Shown here: one piece after another, positions 34,410-47,188 of the stretch
How the letters are laid out: each line of letters opens with the position of its first letter
Position numbering within the stretch: position 1 is the first letter of the stretch
Assembly (NCBI GenBank): GCA_025200525.1
Contig: CM045767.1
Span: 5,591,437-5,655,436 of the forward strand
DNA: 64,000 bases
Reading direction: 5' to 3'
Source: Camellia lanceoleosa
Taxonomy: Eukaryota > Streptophyta > Magnoliopsida > Ericales > Theaceae
Translations under genes and position numbers: made by a program
The notes under the pieces: model-generated
Databases searched by the model: none
Told to the model about the DNA's origin: nothing
The model's input: the letters and a program-made list of their open reading frames with translations, nothing else

Positions 34410-35705
34410 TGTCACGCCCTCAAAATAATACATAAAACCCATCACTTAAGACATGCATTGATATAAAAGAAATCAACCATTTCTATTCATCAGATTAGTT
34501 CTTACAACAGTATTACATGTTAACAACAAAAGCAAATGCCCTATGGGCTTACAGTTTTCCAAGTCAACACTTGGTTACACAAAAGAAGAGTACTAACTCT
34601 ATACAAGATAAGCCCTTGGCTTGATGTACATGTAATACAAACAAAATAAGCAAAAAGAGTCTTCAACTCTCATCATCATCCAAGCTATGTCCTTGGTGGT
34701 GGCATGCTACCTGTACCTGAAAGTAATGTTCCCATATAGGGTGAGTCACAGCCCAGTAGAGATATGCTAAACACAGTATGAGCAATAACTAAGACATTAG
34801 CAATTGATAAATGTTTACTTCCATAAATCAATTCATAACTCATTCCATTACAAGCCCACTATGTTCATGTTTCATTTCATTTTCCATTTCTTGTCGATTT
34901 CACAATTTACATCAACGGCTCAGAACCTGGCCAACCACTTATATGAGACAGTAACTCATATTAAACATTTCCCTTTTTCAACAGATAAACATACTAGTTG
35001 TATCAACATCTCAACAGATAAGTATACAAGCTGTATCCACATCTCAACAGATAAGCATATTAGCTATATCAACACTTCCATAGATAAGCATGTTAGCTAT
35101 ATCAACACAATAACTGACAAGCATATGAGCTGTATCAGTGGAGTCCATCCCTTATCTCCTCCCAAACAACATCCGGTTTAGAGGTCCATCCCCTATCTTC
35201 CCCTAAACTGTGGAGTACATCCCCTATCTCCTCATACACACACGACGTATATACACATAGGTCATACACACAATCAATCAATACACAACGTTAATGTATT
35301 CTATCAACCGTCATACACTATGACATGTCCAATTGATTAGTTTTAGTTTGCCTAATCATCATGCATTGTCTACAACAATCAAAACTACCCTCCACCGGTA
35401 GCCCAAAGCAATTATTTCTAAACGGATAATAAAAGCTTTAACAAATAAGATATCAATGTTTTCAAAGTGAGCGATTAATAAATCCAACTCCACCATTTCA
35501 CAATACAATGAGCCAATTTCATTATTTCCAACTCAATTCCAAATAATCACAATTTTCCCAAATTAATTATACTACCCCATTTCCCAATATTGACCCAATG
35601 GTCTATATTTCCACAACCAACGACAATACTATTATTTTGAAACCCAAAATATACTTTTTAGAATCAAAATAACAAAACCCTCTTTTAACATTTTGAAACC
35701 CTAAG
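34410..35705 (-). mobile_element. Partial gypsy LTR in inverted orientation
   Basis: Starts TGTCACGCCCTCAAAAT, the reverse complement of the 3' end of the LTR at 41769 (...TTTTGAGGGCGTTACA). It carries the LTR landmarks in reverse order: the 'GCCCTATGGGCTTAC' block, the GGGATGGACTCC boxes, the 33-bp repeats and the 'GGGCTACCGGTGGAGG' box. It stops at about 35705, where a forward LTR starts abruptly. Confidence 0.75.
34980..35144 (-). repeat. 33-bp tandem repeat in gypsy LTR
   Basis: Five units of 33 bp, each built on AACAGATAAGCATA...AGCTGTATCAACA. The same units occur in forward orientation at about 37110-37310. Their 33-bp period keeps a frame open and produces a spurious Thr-Asp-Lys-His repeat peptide. 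Confidence 0.9.
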
Positions 35706-37330
35706 TCCCAATAAAGCGATCCCTGGTTTTACCCCTTGTTGTACAGTGGTTCCGTAGATGTTAGCAGTTGTTTAAATCTTGTTTACATCCTCTCATACTT
35801 TGTATTTGAGTTATAGGATGTGTTGGGCAGGTTTGTTACAGGTTGGTTGAACTTAGAACCAAAAGTAGTTGCCCAGGTTTTGGCCTGTCCGCTCGAGCGG
35901 AGATTTTGACGCTCGAGCGGGGGTTTTGGAGCTCAAGCGGGAAAATCACCCTTCCAATATTTCTTCTGTAGCGTTGTCCGCTCGAGCGGGGGTTTGGGTG
36001 TGACGCTCGAGCGGGGAGTTGGGCGCTCGAGCAGGGGACCTGTCTGCAATAGTTCTGAGAGTGTGCATCCACCGCTCGAGTGGGGGATTGGACGCTCGAG
36101 CGGGGATCTGTGAGTGACGCTCGAGCGTGGGTTTGGCCGCTCGAGCGCGGCGACTGGGTTAAAGCTCCGTGTTTTGACTTTTTGAAATCACTTTTTCACA
36201 TCTCTTCTCTCTCTTACTTTTCCAAAAACACCATTGTTGAGCTTCTCACTCTAGAGCTCTACCTTCTCTCTAGGAATTGATCTAGTAGGAGTGATTTTCT
36301 CACCTTTGGCCTTTACAAAAAAGTTGTTGATCGTCGAAGGCTATCTTTTGATCCGAGAAATTTGTGATTTGGAGCATTTTCGTTTTCCTCATCTTCTTCG
36401 TTGGGTGTCACCTTTTGAGGTAGGGATATCCTACTCCTTCTTATGGATTTTGTCTTTAAATTTTAGCATTTTGATATGTTGGGTGTTGTTGGGTAGTTTT
36501 GAAAAAGTTTGGGCCTTTTGTGTAATTTTACAAAAGTTGGGGTTTTGTTTATAATAAACCTAAATCCAAGTTTGGCATAAAAAAATGAGATAGATGATGG
36601 ATTGTGGATGAAAATGGAACATTAGGGTTGTTTTGTTAGTTAAGGGAATTTGCCCTAATTGACCAAATACATTAATTCGTATAATTAATTTGAGAAAAGG
36701 AGGAATTGAACTAGAAATGTTGGAATTGGGAATGTATGGGATTAAATGGTGTAGTTGAATTATTTATCGCTCACCAAATTGAAATGTTGATATATTATCC
36801 ATTTTGTGCATTTATTTTCTGTTTAGAAATAACTGCTTTGGGCTATCGGTGGAGGATAGTCTTGATTGTTGTAGACAATGCATGCTGATTAGGCAAACGA
36901 AAACTAATCAATGGAATGTGTCATAGAGCATGACGGTTGATAGAATGCATTAACTTTATGTATTGGTTGATTGTGTATAGAACCTATGTGTTTATATGCA
37001 TTGTGTGTAGAGGAGGAGATGGGGGATGTACTCCGCGGTTTAGGGGAAGATGGGGGATGGACCTCTAAACCGGATAGTGTTTGGAAGAGATAGGGGATGA
37101 ACTCCGTAGATACAACTCATATGCTTATCTTTGAGGCGTGTAGACACAGCTCATATGCTTGTCTAGAGAAGAGTAGATATAGCTCATATGCTTGTCTTTG
37201 GTTGTATGATATAGTTCTTATACTTATCTGTTGAGATGTTGATATAGCTAATATGCTTATCTGTTGATGTATTGATTTAGCTAGTATGCTTATCTACTGA
37301 AAATGGAAAAATGAAGAGTAACATATGCTT
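35706..37330 (+). mobile_element. Forward gypsy LTR, 5' part
   Basis: AAGCGATCCCTGG... matches the start of the LTR of the reverse gypsy copy (58746 downwards), including GTATTTGAGTTATAGGATG and GTGTTGGGCAGG. It continues through the CTCGAG palindrome cluster, GGGCTATCGGTGGAGG and the 33-bp repeats, then jumps into pol at about 37331. Its 3' end, the primer site, gag, protease and reverse transcriptase are missing. It differs markedly from the LTR at 39820. Confidence 0.75.
35885..36155 (+). repeat. Cluster of CGCTCGAGCG palindromes in LTR
   Basis: About eleven exact or one-base-off copies of CGCTCGAGCG at irregular 20-45 bp spacing, each followed by a G-run. Related clusters lie in the other gypsy LTRs (40010-40260 and 58385-58550). 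Confidence 0.9.
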
Positions 37331-39410
37331 ATCCGCAGTTTTCTGGGATTAGCTGGGTACTATCGCCGATTTGTGAAGGATTTCTCCAGGTTAGCTTCAC
37401 CGTTGACTAGATTGACTCGGAAGGGAGTCAAATTTGTATGGAGTGAGACTTGTGAAAAGTCGTTTTAGGAGTTGAAGGTTAGATTGACCACCGCTCCAGT
37501 CTTGATTATTCCGGAGAGAGGGTTGGGTTATGCGATTCTTGTGACGCCACGAGAGGGTGCAGGTTGTGTGTTGATGCAAGAGGAGAAAGTGGTTGCCTAT
37601 GGCTCACGTCAGTTGAAAATTCATGAGAAGAATTACCCTACGCACGACTTAGAGTTAGCAGTTGTAATATTTGCCTTGAAGATTTGGAGGCATTATCTGT
37701 ATGGTGAGAAATTTGAGGTATTCTCCGATCATAAGAGTTCGAAATATCTGCTCACACGTAAAGACTTGAACTTGAGGCAGAGGAGGTGGATGGAGTTCAT
37801 TGAGGATTATGACTTTGAGTTGCACTATCATCCGGGAAAGGCCAATGTTGTGGCCGATGCCCTTAGCAGGAAATCTGTTGGTGACGTAGCTAGTATAGCC
37901 ATCCGAGAGTGGGAGATGTTGGGTGCACTTGGGGAGTTTGATTTGCTTCTGGGTGAATCCGTTGAGGCTGCGGCCTTGTTTTCTGTTGTTGCGCAGCCTA
38001 CACTTGTGACTCGAGTGTTAGAGGCTCAGAGGGGTGATCTTGAGGTAGAATCTCTCCGAGAGAAGATTTCCAGTGGGAAGGTTGAGAAGGGTTTAGCGGT
38101 GTATCCCGACCTGAGTGTGAGATACCGAGACCGTTTGTTTGTGCCGGAGTCTTGCCGAGAGGAGGTACTCCGAGAGTTTCATCATTCGCGCCTTGCGGTG
38201 CATCCGGGAGGCACTAAGATGTATCGGGATTTGGGTCGCCAGTTTTGGTGGCGGGGTATGAAGAGAGATGTGGCAGCTTTCGTATCTAAATGCCTTACTT
38301 GTCAGCAAGTGAAGGCCGAGCATCAGAGGCCAGCGGGTTTGTTGCAACCCTTGCCTATTGCCGAGTGGAAGTGGGAGCATGTCACTATGGACTTCGTTGT
38401 GGGTCTTCCGAGGACTCAGCGGGGTAGTGATGCTATTTGGGTGGTTGTAGACCGGTTGACGAAGTCAGCGCACTTCATTCCTATGCGTGTTAGAGATTCG
38501 GTAGATCATCTTGCCGACTTATATATCCGGGACATAGTGAGGTTGCACTGGCTCCTTCTGCCGATCGTCTCAGATAGAGATCCTCGTTTTACTGCTAGGT
38601 TGTGGCAGAGTTTGCAGAGTGCTTTAGGCACTAAGTTGACTTTTAGCACGGCTTATCATCCTCAGACTGACGGGCAGTCCGAGCGTACTATTCAGATCCT
38701 TGAGGATATGCTTGGGGGTTGTGTTCTCGACTATAGTGGGTCGTGGGAGGCACTTACCATTAGTGGAGTTTGCCTACAACAACAAATTTTCGATCTAGTA
38801 TCGGTATGGCACCGTTTGAGGCCTTGTATGGCCGTGTAGATCTCTGTTTGTTGGGCCGAGGTGGGTGATGCACCTTTGTTGGGTCGGAGTTGGTGAGAAT
38901 GACGGAGAAAGTTGAGCTTATCCAGTAGAGGCTCGTTCTGACCGTAGTCGTTAGAAATCTTATCTTGACCGTGGGAGGAGACCTTTGGTGTTTGAGGTGG
39001 GTGATCATGTCTTTCGAAGATATCACCTAAACGAGGTTTGATGAGGTTTGGGAAGCGGAAGTTGTCCCTCGGTTTATTGGGCCTTTTGAGATCCTTGAGA
39101 GGATTGGCGAAATCGCTTATCGTTTAGCTTTGCCACCGCAGCTTATCTGGAGTTCATGACGTGTTTTATGTGAGTATGCTTTAAGAGTATGAGCGGATCC
39201 GTCACATGTGTTGGATTGGGTGATTTAGTTATTGATGAGGATGTCTCGTATGAGGAGAGACGGTGCGGGTTTTGGATAGGCGGGATCAAGTTTTGCGTGG
39301 CAAGACCATCCCTTTGGTGAAAGTTTTGTGGAAGCATCACGGAGTGGAGGCCACATGGGAACGTGAGTTGGAAGTCCGTGAAATATCCGGATATGTTTAT
39401 TGAATTGTAA
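37331..39410 (+). pseudogene. Ty3/gypsy chromovirus pol remnant (RNase H, integrase, chromodomain)
   Basis: Starts within the reverse transcriptase/RNase H connection (SGISWVL-like, then [12 protein letters not shown] in another frame) and runs through RNase H ([20 protein letters not shown]), the integrase zinc domain ([14 protein letters not shown]), the catalytic core with all three acidic positions visible ([27 protein letters not shown]) and a decayed chromodomain segment. TAG at 37466-37468 interrupts the RNase H region and several frameshifts follow 38760, so no complete protein can be made. Gag, protease and most of reverse transcriptase are absent. The terminal VLWKHHGVEATW-like segment indicates a Tekay/Del-type chromovirus. 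Confidence 0.9.
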
Positions 39411-39807
39411 TCTTGTATTTAGATTATATAATATTGTGGAACTTGAGAATTTTATATATGTCTTAAGTTGGAAAACATTGAGAAAGTTTTGGGTTTAATG
39501 TTAACATCTGAACTTGCCTTTTTATGGAAGTGAAATATAACATTTATATATTGAATGTGTTGTTTATATCATGAACTTGAATAATGATATGGAAATTGTT
39601 AACATTGAAAGGAACAATGCATAATATTGATGCAGGTTGAATATATGTTGATTTATACATATTGTGAGATGCCTCTTGATAAGAGATGAAGTGACCGGTA
39701 TCGGGTCAAGTTGTTGTTTATTGTTTTATAATACCATTGGGAATTGAGAAAAAAAAAAAAACCTGTTTTTACAAACTTATGCTTAATTTCGGGGACGAAA
39801 TTCTTTT

Positions 39808-39819
39808 AAGGGGGGGAGG
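39808..39819 (+). other. Polypurine tract of gypsy element
   Basis: AAGGGGGGGAGG directly precedes the 3' LTR, as expected for plus-strand priming. The same tract occurs in reverse at 58747-58758. Confidence 0.75.
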
Positions 39820-41769
39820 TTATAGCGACCCCGGTCTTTTCCCATTTGATTATTGTATCCGGACTTATGTTCCGTGGATTCCATTGTCATATTGTTGTTG
39901 ATGTTGTCCTTTATTTCTTCAGTTGTGAGTTATGGGATTTGTTGGGGTGTTGATTCTGAGTTGGTTGGGTTTAAAACCCATGTGTTGATGTCAATTTTTC
40001 TGCTTGGTGGCGCGAGCGAGCTTCTCTCCTCTTCGCTGGAGCGAGGCTTTTGTTTTTGGTCCGTTGCTCGAGCGAGCCTTTCTTGGCTCGAGCGAGGATT
40101 GCGTCCAAAGATTTGACCCGAGAGCAAGGCGGTGTTAGCTCGAAGCGAAGCTTATCTTCGCCGAGCGAACTGTTTGTTCTTCGCCGAGCGAGCCTTCTTG
40201 GCTCGAGTGAGGATTTTACGTATGCAGTCGCTCGGCGACCGGGTCTTCGCTGAGCGAGCCTATTTTGTTTAAATACGCAGCGTGTTTGAATCGATTTTCA
40301 GCCTCTTTCAGTTTATGAAACCCTAGGTTATGAGTTCTCTCTCTCCCAACTCACCTTCTCTCCTAGGATTGATCTATCTAGAGTGGATTTCTACCCTAGT
40401 TCCTTCACAAATAAGATAGAGGAGAGTGAGGGCTTTCATTTAATTTGAGCAATTGTTGGTTTGGAGCACTTTGAAGTTTGGGCATCGTCTTCATCTTTCC
40501 TCTTTTTGAGTTATTTCTTCGAGGTAGGGATTTCCTACTCCATTTATACGTTTTAATCCTAAGTGGTGGTATTTTGGTATGTGGGGGTAGTTTGGGAATT
40601 TTGGGAGAAACCTTAGGGTTTGTCATAGATTAATTTATATAATTAATTTAAGGGAATATTGTGATATTGGGTTTAATTCATGAGATTGGGGAACTTAGTG
40701 ATTTAACTATGTAATTGGGTAGTTTAAATACTTACCTAGGAGAATGATGAAATTTCATTGTGTTGTTATATTTATTTCTTGTTTAGAAATAATTGTTTTG
40801 GGCTATCGGTGGAGGATAGCCATTGATTGTTGTAGACCTTGCATGCGGCTTAGGTATAACTGAAATTGAGTCATTTATTTGACTGTTGAATTAATACAGA
40901 ATATTCGTGTATTGATTATGTGTTGTGTATGTCAAGTATTGATTATGTTGCATATGCATTTGGTTTTGGAAGAGATAGGGGATGAACTCCACGGTTTAGG
41001 GGAAGATAGAGGATGGACCTTTAAACCGGATTTGTTGGGAGGAGATAGGGGATGGACTCCAGTAGCATCACATATGTGGGTGCTTATTGATAATAGAAAT
41101 ATTTCTATTAGTTGTTGATATGATACATCACCACCATGTGTATCAGTAGGAAAGTATGGAAGTGGATTTGATTGAGATTGTTATAACACCAGCATGTGTG
41201 TTTATTTTGTTATAAGAAAGGTTCAACCTGATCTGTTATCCTTGTTGAGTTGTTTGGCGGGTTACGAGCCATATGCGTATAAATGGAAGGTGTATTGTGT
41301 CATAGACCATGTGTCATAGACAATGTAGACATTCGTGTCATAAAATTTTAAATTGATTACCTTGTGTTAACCATGTATCGTTATTCTTGCTTTAGTTAAT
41401 TCTTATGCTTGGTTTAGTATTTCTCTACTGGGTTGTGGCTCACCCTATATGGGAACTTCATTTTCAGGTTCAGGTGGTTCACTACCTCCAAAGACTTAGC
41501 TTGTGAGAATTTGGACTTGAAGACTTGTTTTATATGTTTTATTTGTTTTATTTGAACTATGTAAACATTCAAGCCTAGGGCTTTATTTGTTTTGAGTTAG
41601 AACTCATGGAATTGTGCCCAAGTGTTGGCTTGGCAAGATGTAAGCCCGTAGGGCATTTATTTTGATGTTTTATTTCGTAATACTCTGATGAATGAAATAA
41701 TATAATGTTTTCTTTTAATAATGTATGTTATGTTTTATATTTAATGGGCTAAATTTTGAGGGCGTTACA
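39820..41769 (+). mobile_element. 3' LTR of gypsy element
   Basis: About 1950 bp from TTATAGCGACCCCGG after the polypurine tract to GGGCGTTACA. Contains GCTCGAGCGAGC motifs, the GGGCTATCGGTGGAGGATAG box, AGATAGGGGATGGACTCC boxes and ...CCCTATATGGGAACTTCA near the 3' end. It is only distantly similar to the forward LTR at 35706, so the two are unlikely to be a pair from one insertion. Confidence 0.8.
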
Positions 41770-42001
41770 AAGGACCCTATATTCATCCACAGTTTTTTAT
41801 CCTAAAACATCCTCAGTCATAAAGATTTACTAAACTCAAATGTGACAACTGCTAAACTTAATAGTAAAAAAGAAACATATGCTAATATATGGTATGAACA
41901 TCGAGTATTTTTCTTGATCTTTTATTTCCCATCTTCTCCACCTACTATTCCATTCCGTTCAATTCCATTCGCTTATCTCTAGCTCTGGCTAAAATCGAGT
42001 T
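41770..42001. other. Spacer between gypsy LTR and DUF4378 remnant
   Basis: AT-rich; no feature seen. The gypsy element lies only about 230 bp downstream of the end of the DUF4378 frame. Confidence 0.4.
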
Positions 42002-42030
42002 CTAATCCATACTTAACATATTTGCAACCT

Positions 42031-42324
42031 CCACTATTAGGTCATCCATCAACAATTTCTCAATTTCCATACCTATCGTGTCCACGCCATCCCCAGAATC
42101 GAGCCACTGCATCTCCCTATCCAACACCCTCTCTGTCACGTCCTCATGCATGCTCTTCTCTTCACTTGCCAACAACTCCACTATTAGGTCATCCATCAAC
42201 AATTTCTCAATTTCCATACCTATCGCATCCACGCCATCCCCAGAATCGAGCCACTGTATCTCTCTATCCAACACCCTCTTTGTCATGTCCTCATGCATGC
42301 TCTTCTCTTCACTTGCCAACAACT
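42031..42324 (-). repeat. 147-bp in-frame tandem duplication in DUF4378
   Basis: Two adjacent 147-bp (49-codon) units, 42031-42177 and 42178-42324, with 6 differences by eye. Each encodes LLASEEKSMHED...VLDRE.QWLDSGDGVD..GMEIEKLLMDDLIVE. Exact multiple of three, so the frame is kept. Confidence 0.95.
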
Positions 42325-45300
42325 TATGCAGCTCGTAACTGATCCCATGTTTCTGCCTTGTAAGGCCCACCTTCCCTGTTGGCTGCTTCACCCACGGTAG
42401 TGGGTCCACGAACTGATGGAACATTTCAAAGAGCCCAGAATTTATGCGGTCAAACAGGAGCTTCCTTTCAGACCTCAATGACGTTGTCAAATAAACAAGG
42501 GTCCAGAGGGCAATCGAGAGAGTACCATGTTGACACAAAAGTGTCGGGGTCAGCATCATCATATCCAAAGTCGATTAGCACATCAGCTAGATAGATAGAT
42601 TCCTAACTCTCATCATTAAATACTGCATTGTCCTCGGAGACCGAGACAAATCCTTGGCCAACATCTTTGTCACTTGGTGTAAGCATTAGTCCATCTGCAT
42701 TTGCTCTAGACTCCATCTTGAGTAGCTTAAGCTGCATTGGAAGCCCTACTAGTAACAAAGAACATAAAGAAAAATTAAAGCATAGTAGTTAAACTGTAGT
42801 TTATCATACAATGACTGATGTAGTATATGGAATTTATCGTACAATGACCGATGTAGTATATGGAATGGACTTGATCTATGCTTATTAAAGGCCAAAAAAA
42901 GGTGAGATCAAAAATTGACTTAGCTTACAAAGATTCATGTACCCTAATCCAAGATAAATGGCATAAAACTGGTGAATCATACCATTCTGGACTAGATTCT
43001 AAGTTGCTCACACTATACTACTCATTAAAAGTCAGAAGGGTATGAATTCATTAATTGTATAAGATAAATGCTAACCCATTGCACCTATGGCATGTGTATA
43101 ACTGTATGATGTCCCAATATTGCAATGATTTTTTTGTTATCATTTGTTAACATCATGGCTTTTGTATATGGGCCTAGCCAACACAACCTACAGAACAAAT
43201 TAGATGCAATAACCACAATTCCAACAGTTCCGACACACTAGTAAATGAATAAAAAGTTTTTGTTTGGGTTACCGTGAAGATCAGCATTGACTCTCTCAAA
43301 GCATTTTGAACCAGGTGATATTATGTTTACATTTTCCTACCGGGCTTCCAAAATAGAAACCAGACTCGGATGATCGGCCTCCTTTGAGCTTCTTTGGAGA
43401 TTGTGGTTCAAATCTTGGACATTGTAGCTGAACTGTCTCATCTTCAGATGGCTCAATTTGAGGTACCTGGGACATCATAAATGAATAAGAAGAATATCTT
43501 CAAATGAAAAAAGAAACATCGTTAATTTTATTATGTTCACAGGAAGTATTTTGCAAGCATTTAATGTATGTATAATGCATTTATCGATGATAATGTAAAA
43601 TAGAAAGAATTATCGAACAATTAAGAATCTCCAAATAAATATTTATATCATGCACTATCAATTGTCTACAAGTTTCCAGAAAATCAATCCATTTCTAGCA
43701 AAATCAAGTCTCCCCAAAAGAAGAAAATGATGAATAGATGAAGATATAAAGCAAACTGATTCTGGTGTGTTGTGGCTGTGGGTCATATGTTGCATCTCAT
43801 TCATATATGTTAAATTATGGAAACTTTTTTTTGTATTGATCTTGTAAAATTTGATTCATTTTCTCATTGAGCAATATCAGATTGATTTTATTTGTATTTT
43901 TTATTTTTTTTAATCAAAGGCAGCTAGCTAGTGATGGGTTATGTGAGATCCTATAGTCTCACTCACGTTTTTATTAAATTCAATACTTGTTTTTGAGGTC
44001 TTACATGTGAAAAAGTTTTGGGAAGTGATGTATTCATAATAAGGTGAAGCTTTGCTGTGAATTTTGGGAAGTGGTGTATCTTATTTATGTTAAAAAAAAG
44101 TAGTTGCTTATGTTCTACTAGTTGTTGCTTGTATGTAAAATGATTCTCCCTGCAATATGCTTCATAGCATACAATGCACTGTAAATTGATGATATGGTGA
44201 TAAATTAACTATTTATACGAATCTGAGACATTTAATTTCACTTGTTTTTTCCGGTATTTGCTAAGCTTCTAATTTTAATAAAATTTGTTTCATTTGAGAT
44301 CCATTCCTACATCCCGATAAAGTATCTTTGTTCAAAGAAGTTGCCTTCATTCCAAGAGGTAATAGTCTTTTATTTCCCCTCGATTGAGATTTGTTATTAT
44401 TTTTTATTTAAATTTTAATATTTTTTTGGGTGTCATACATGATAGATGGGTTATTTGTGTGAAGGAACTCATGTTGATTTCTTTACTAGTGACAATAAAT
44501 TTTTATAGAGTATATTAGTGGCAATAGTTTTTTTAATGCATCATGTAAGCCTTTTTATTGTTATTGTACTTTCCTTCGAAGTACTACCTTTTCTGTTTTG
44601 GGTTTTGTTCACCACACCTTCATTTTTCCACAATATCAGTCTTCTTTCTCATAAATCATAAGTATTGAGATACCGTCAAATTATAACTATAATTTTATGT
44701 TGTTATTTTTCTCATCTTATTACATAACATCAAAATGGAACCAAATTTGGGAAAGACTCCAACCTTGGATAATTACTCAGTGGCATATTTCTTGTACATT
44801 TTCTAAAGCTCTTGATATATTCTGTTTGATATTTCATTTATTCTTTTTTCTTTCATTTTCTTTAATGTTTTGGCCTTAAAAAGTGCAGCTATTCAAGCGG
44901 TTTTGAGCAGTGACAAAAAGATGGTAGCCTCTTCAGCTAGTAGTGGGGGAGTTTTACTCAAAAAATTAAATAAAGTGGTTTAAGCCTATAGTGGTGGTTT
45001 AGATACCTCAGTCAGTCACTGTCCCATGGCTAAGGTAGGCCTAAAATTTTTGTCAAGGCATGTTTACTCGTGTTGTATCTGAAAATACATCTTTATTTGC
45101 AAGCACCTACATGTTACAGACATCCTATTTTCCAAAGAATTGCTACAATTCTAAGTAGTGTGGTATATTCAGTCTTAAACTGGTGTTGATTTCTATTTGT
45201 TTGATGTGACAAAAAAGCACATGACATGTTTTGGTGTAACATTTCAGTTTAATGTCGAGTTTAGGCAGTAACTTTATGGAGAGAGTGCCGGCTGCATATT

Positions 45301-47055
45301 CTTCAGTTCCATGGTACAAATAGCATTTTTTTTCCAACTCATGTTCATGCCTGTGATATGTTCTATAATTTTTCTTTTACTTACTCATAGTGCTTCTTGT
45401 ATTCTGGAGCATTGACTACATATCCTTTTAAATTATTATATTCTCTGTTTGTGTAGTCTTGTATCATTTTGCATATTGCAGGGAGAATTATGGCAGCAGT
45501 AGGTCGCATCAATCTTCGTTGCTTTCACATTTCTTATTGCTAGTTTTGATATGTCATCTCTGTCAAAAGTTTCTGTCTTAGGATGTGGAGGTGGTTAGAG
45601 TTGCAATATAAATAGAAGGAAAATGTGTCTGCCTTCATTTATCAATTTAAGTGTTCTAAATGATACTTTTTGCCCAAATGGATTATGACAATGAAGTTAT
45701 GATTTGCCCTTTTCTAATCATCTTTCGAATGTGATTTATAGGCTGCGTTGGATTTGTTTCTTTTTGTGGCTTTTGGATTTCTTTTACTTTGCAGCAGTTA
45801 TATGGGGAAATTTATTATGAGGCTGTGTATTTTGAACAATTTGACAACGTAATTGTTAAATCTACTGGTTGAATGAAGTATTGCACAAAATATGATCTCA
45901 AAATTAGTAATGAAGTTGTGTATTTAATGTTGCTATTTTAATTGGTGGCTGCTGCTGTTAGAGATACTTTTACATGGGATTATTGCTTGTTGTTTGCTTA
46001 TGGGATTACTGCTTGTCCTTGCTATTGAATTTGGAGTTGCTGTTTTTTGTTTTTTTATTTTTTATTTTTGGTATTGAACATTTGGAATTATGTTGGTTTT
46101 AGTTTTAAATTCTAATTTAATTTAAATCACTGGATTTTTGCTTCTAAGGGGCACTTCTTTTTAAAACTCAAATAATTGAAAACTTTTAACATTTTGTTGT
46201 CAATATGGTACATTGGTGAAGCCTTTTCAGGTACAAAAATCTTATAGATGAATGTTACCAAAAAAAAAAAAAAAAAAACTGTTAATATGTCTTATAATGT
46301 TAAAAAAAACTGTTGAATAATTTCATCTAATTTGGAATTATGTTTCATTCATGTTATTTGTTCTTGTCAAATGCAGGTTCAAATATCAAAGAAAGGAAAG
46401 AAAAAGAAATGGTTAGGACAAACTCAATGAAAGGAGGCCTCTTTTTTGTTGTAAGTTTTATTCTTAAAATTTAAGTTGTTGAGGTGGAATATTATTGTAA
46501 TTCATCATCTTTGCTGTGGTGATTTCTAAGAAGTGTTAATTTTGTTACAGATTTTTGTTCGACAAAGTGCCTAATTTTGAGCAGTCCCTGAAATCATGGT
46601 AAATGTTTGAGGAAATTCAGGGTATCAGAATACTGAAACATCTGAGCTGATGTCATATTTTGGATAGCATATTAAAATAGATGATCTAAAGGTTTATTCT
46701 AATTGATAATAGATTATAACATGCAGCAATGGTGGACCTGGATATTCTAATTGATTATGTTTATCATATATGTTTATCACATACATGTTGATAGGATTTG
46801 CAAAAGTGAACTAGCAATCCATGGATGGGCAATGAGACACTCAAATTGCAGTAGGATCTCTTTGTGGTATGAGCATACTGGAGGAAGAGCTGAAAAACTG
46901 TTCCAAGAGCCTCATACCTTGTTATTTTCTTTGATTTCTTTGTTCTTTTAATTTTTGGTGAGAGCAGCTTCAAGACTGTGGTTTGAGATTGAATTTTTAG
47001 TGATTGTTTTTGCCAAATCACAGATTGTACATACTACTGCTCTTATATACATGTA

Positions 47056-47188
47056 GTTAAATTCTCAAGCTTTCTTCTTAGTTAAATTCTTTAGCTGTGT
47101 TATGCTATATTTTAATTAAATTCTTTAGCTCTATGTTATGCTATATTTTAGTTAAATTTTTTTGGCTGTGTTATGATGCTATATTTCA
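47056..47188. repeat. Tandem repeat, about 40-45 bp units
   Basis: Three to four units of AGTTAAATTCTTTAGCTGTG-TTATGCTATATTTT with small indels. Confidence 0.8.

Noticed and set aside
34804..35181. Frame encoding a repeated Thr-Asp-Lys-His peptide; superficially CRISPR-like 33-bp repeats
   Set aside because: It is the 33-bp minisatellite of an inverted gypsy LTR. There are no unique spacers and the genome is eukaryotic.
38093..38380. Antisense frame in the gypsy integrase region
   Set aside because: Shadow of the integrase coding sequence.
44880..45000. Possible short exon on the + strand (AIQAVLSSDKKMVASS-like) within the DUF4378 intron
   Set aside because: Reads well for about 30 codons but has no partner exons or recognised family, so it cannot be supported as a gene.
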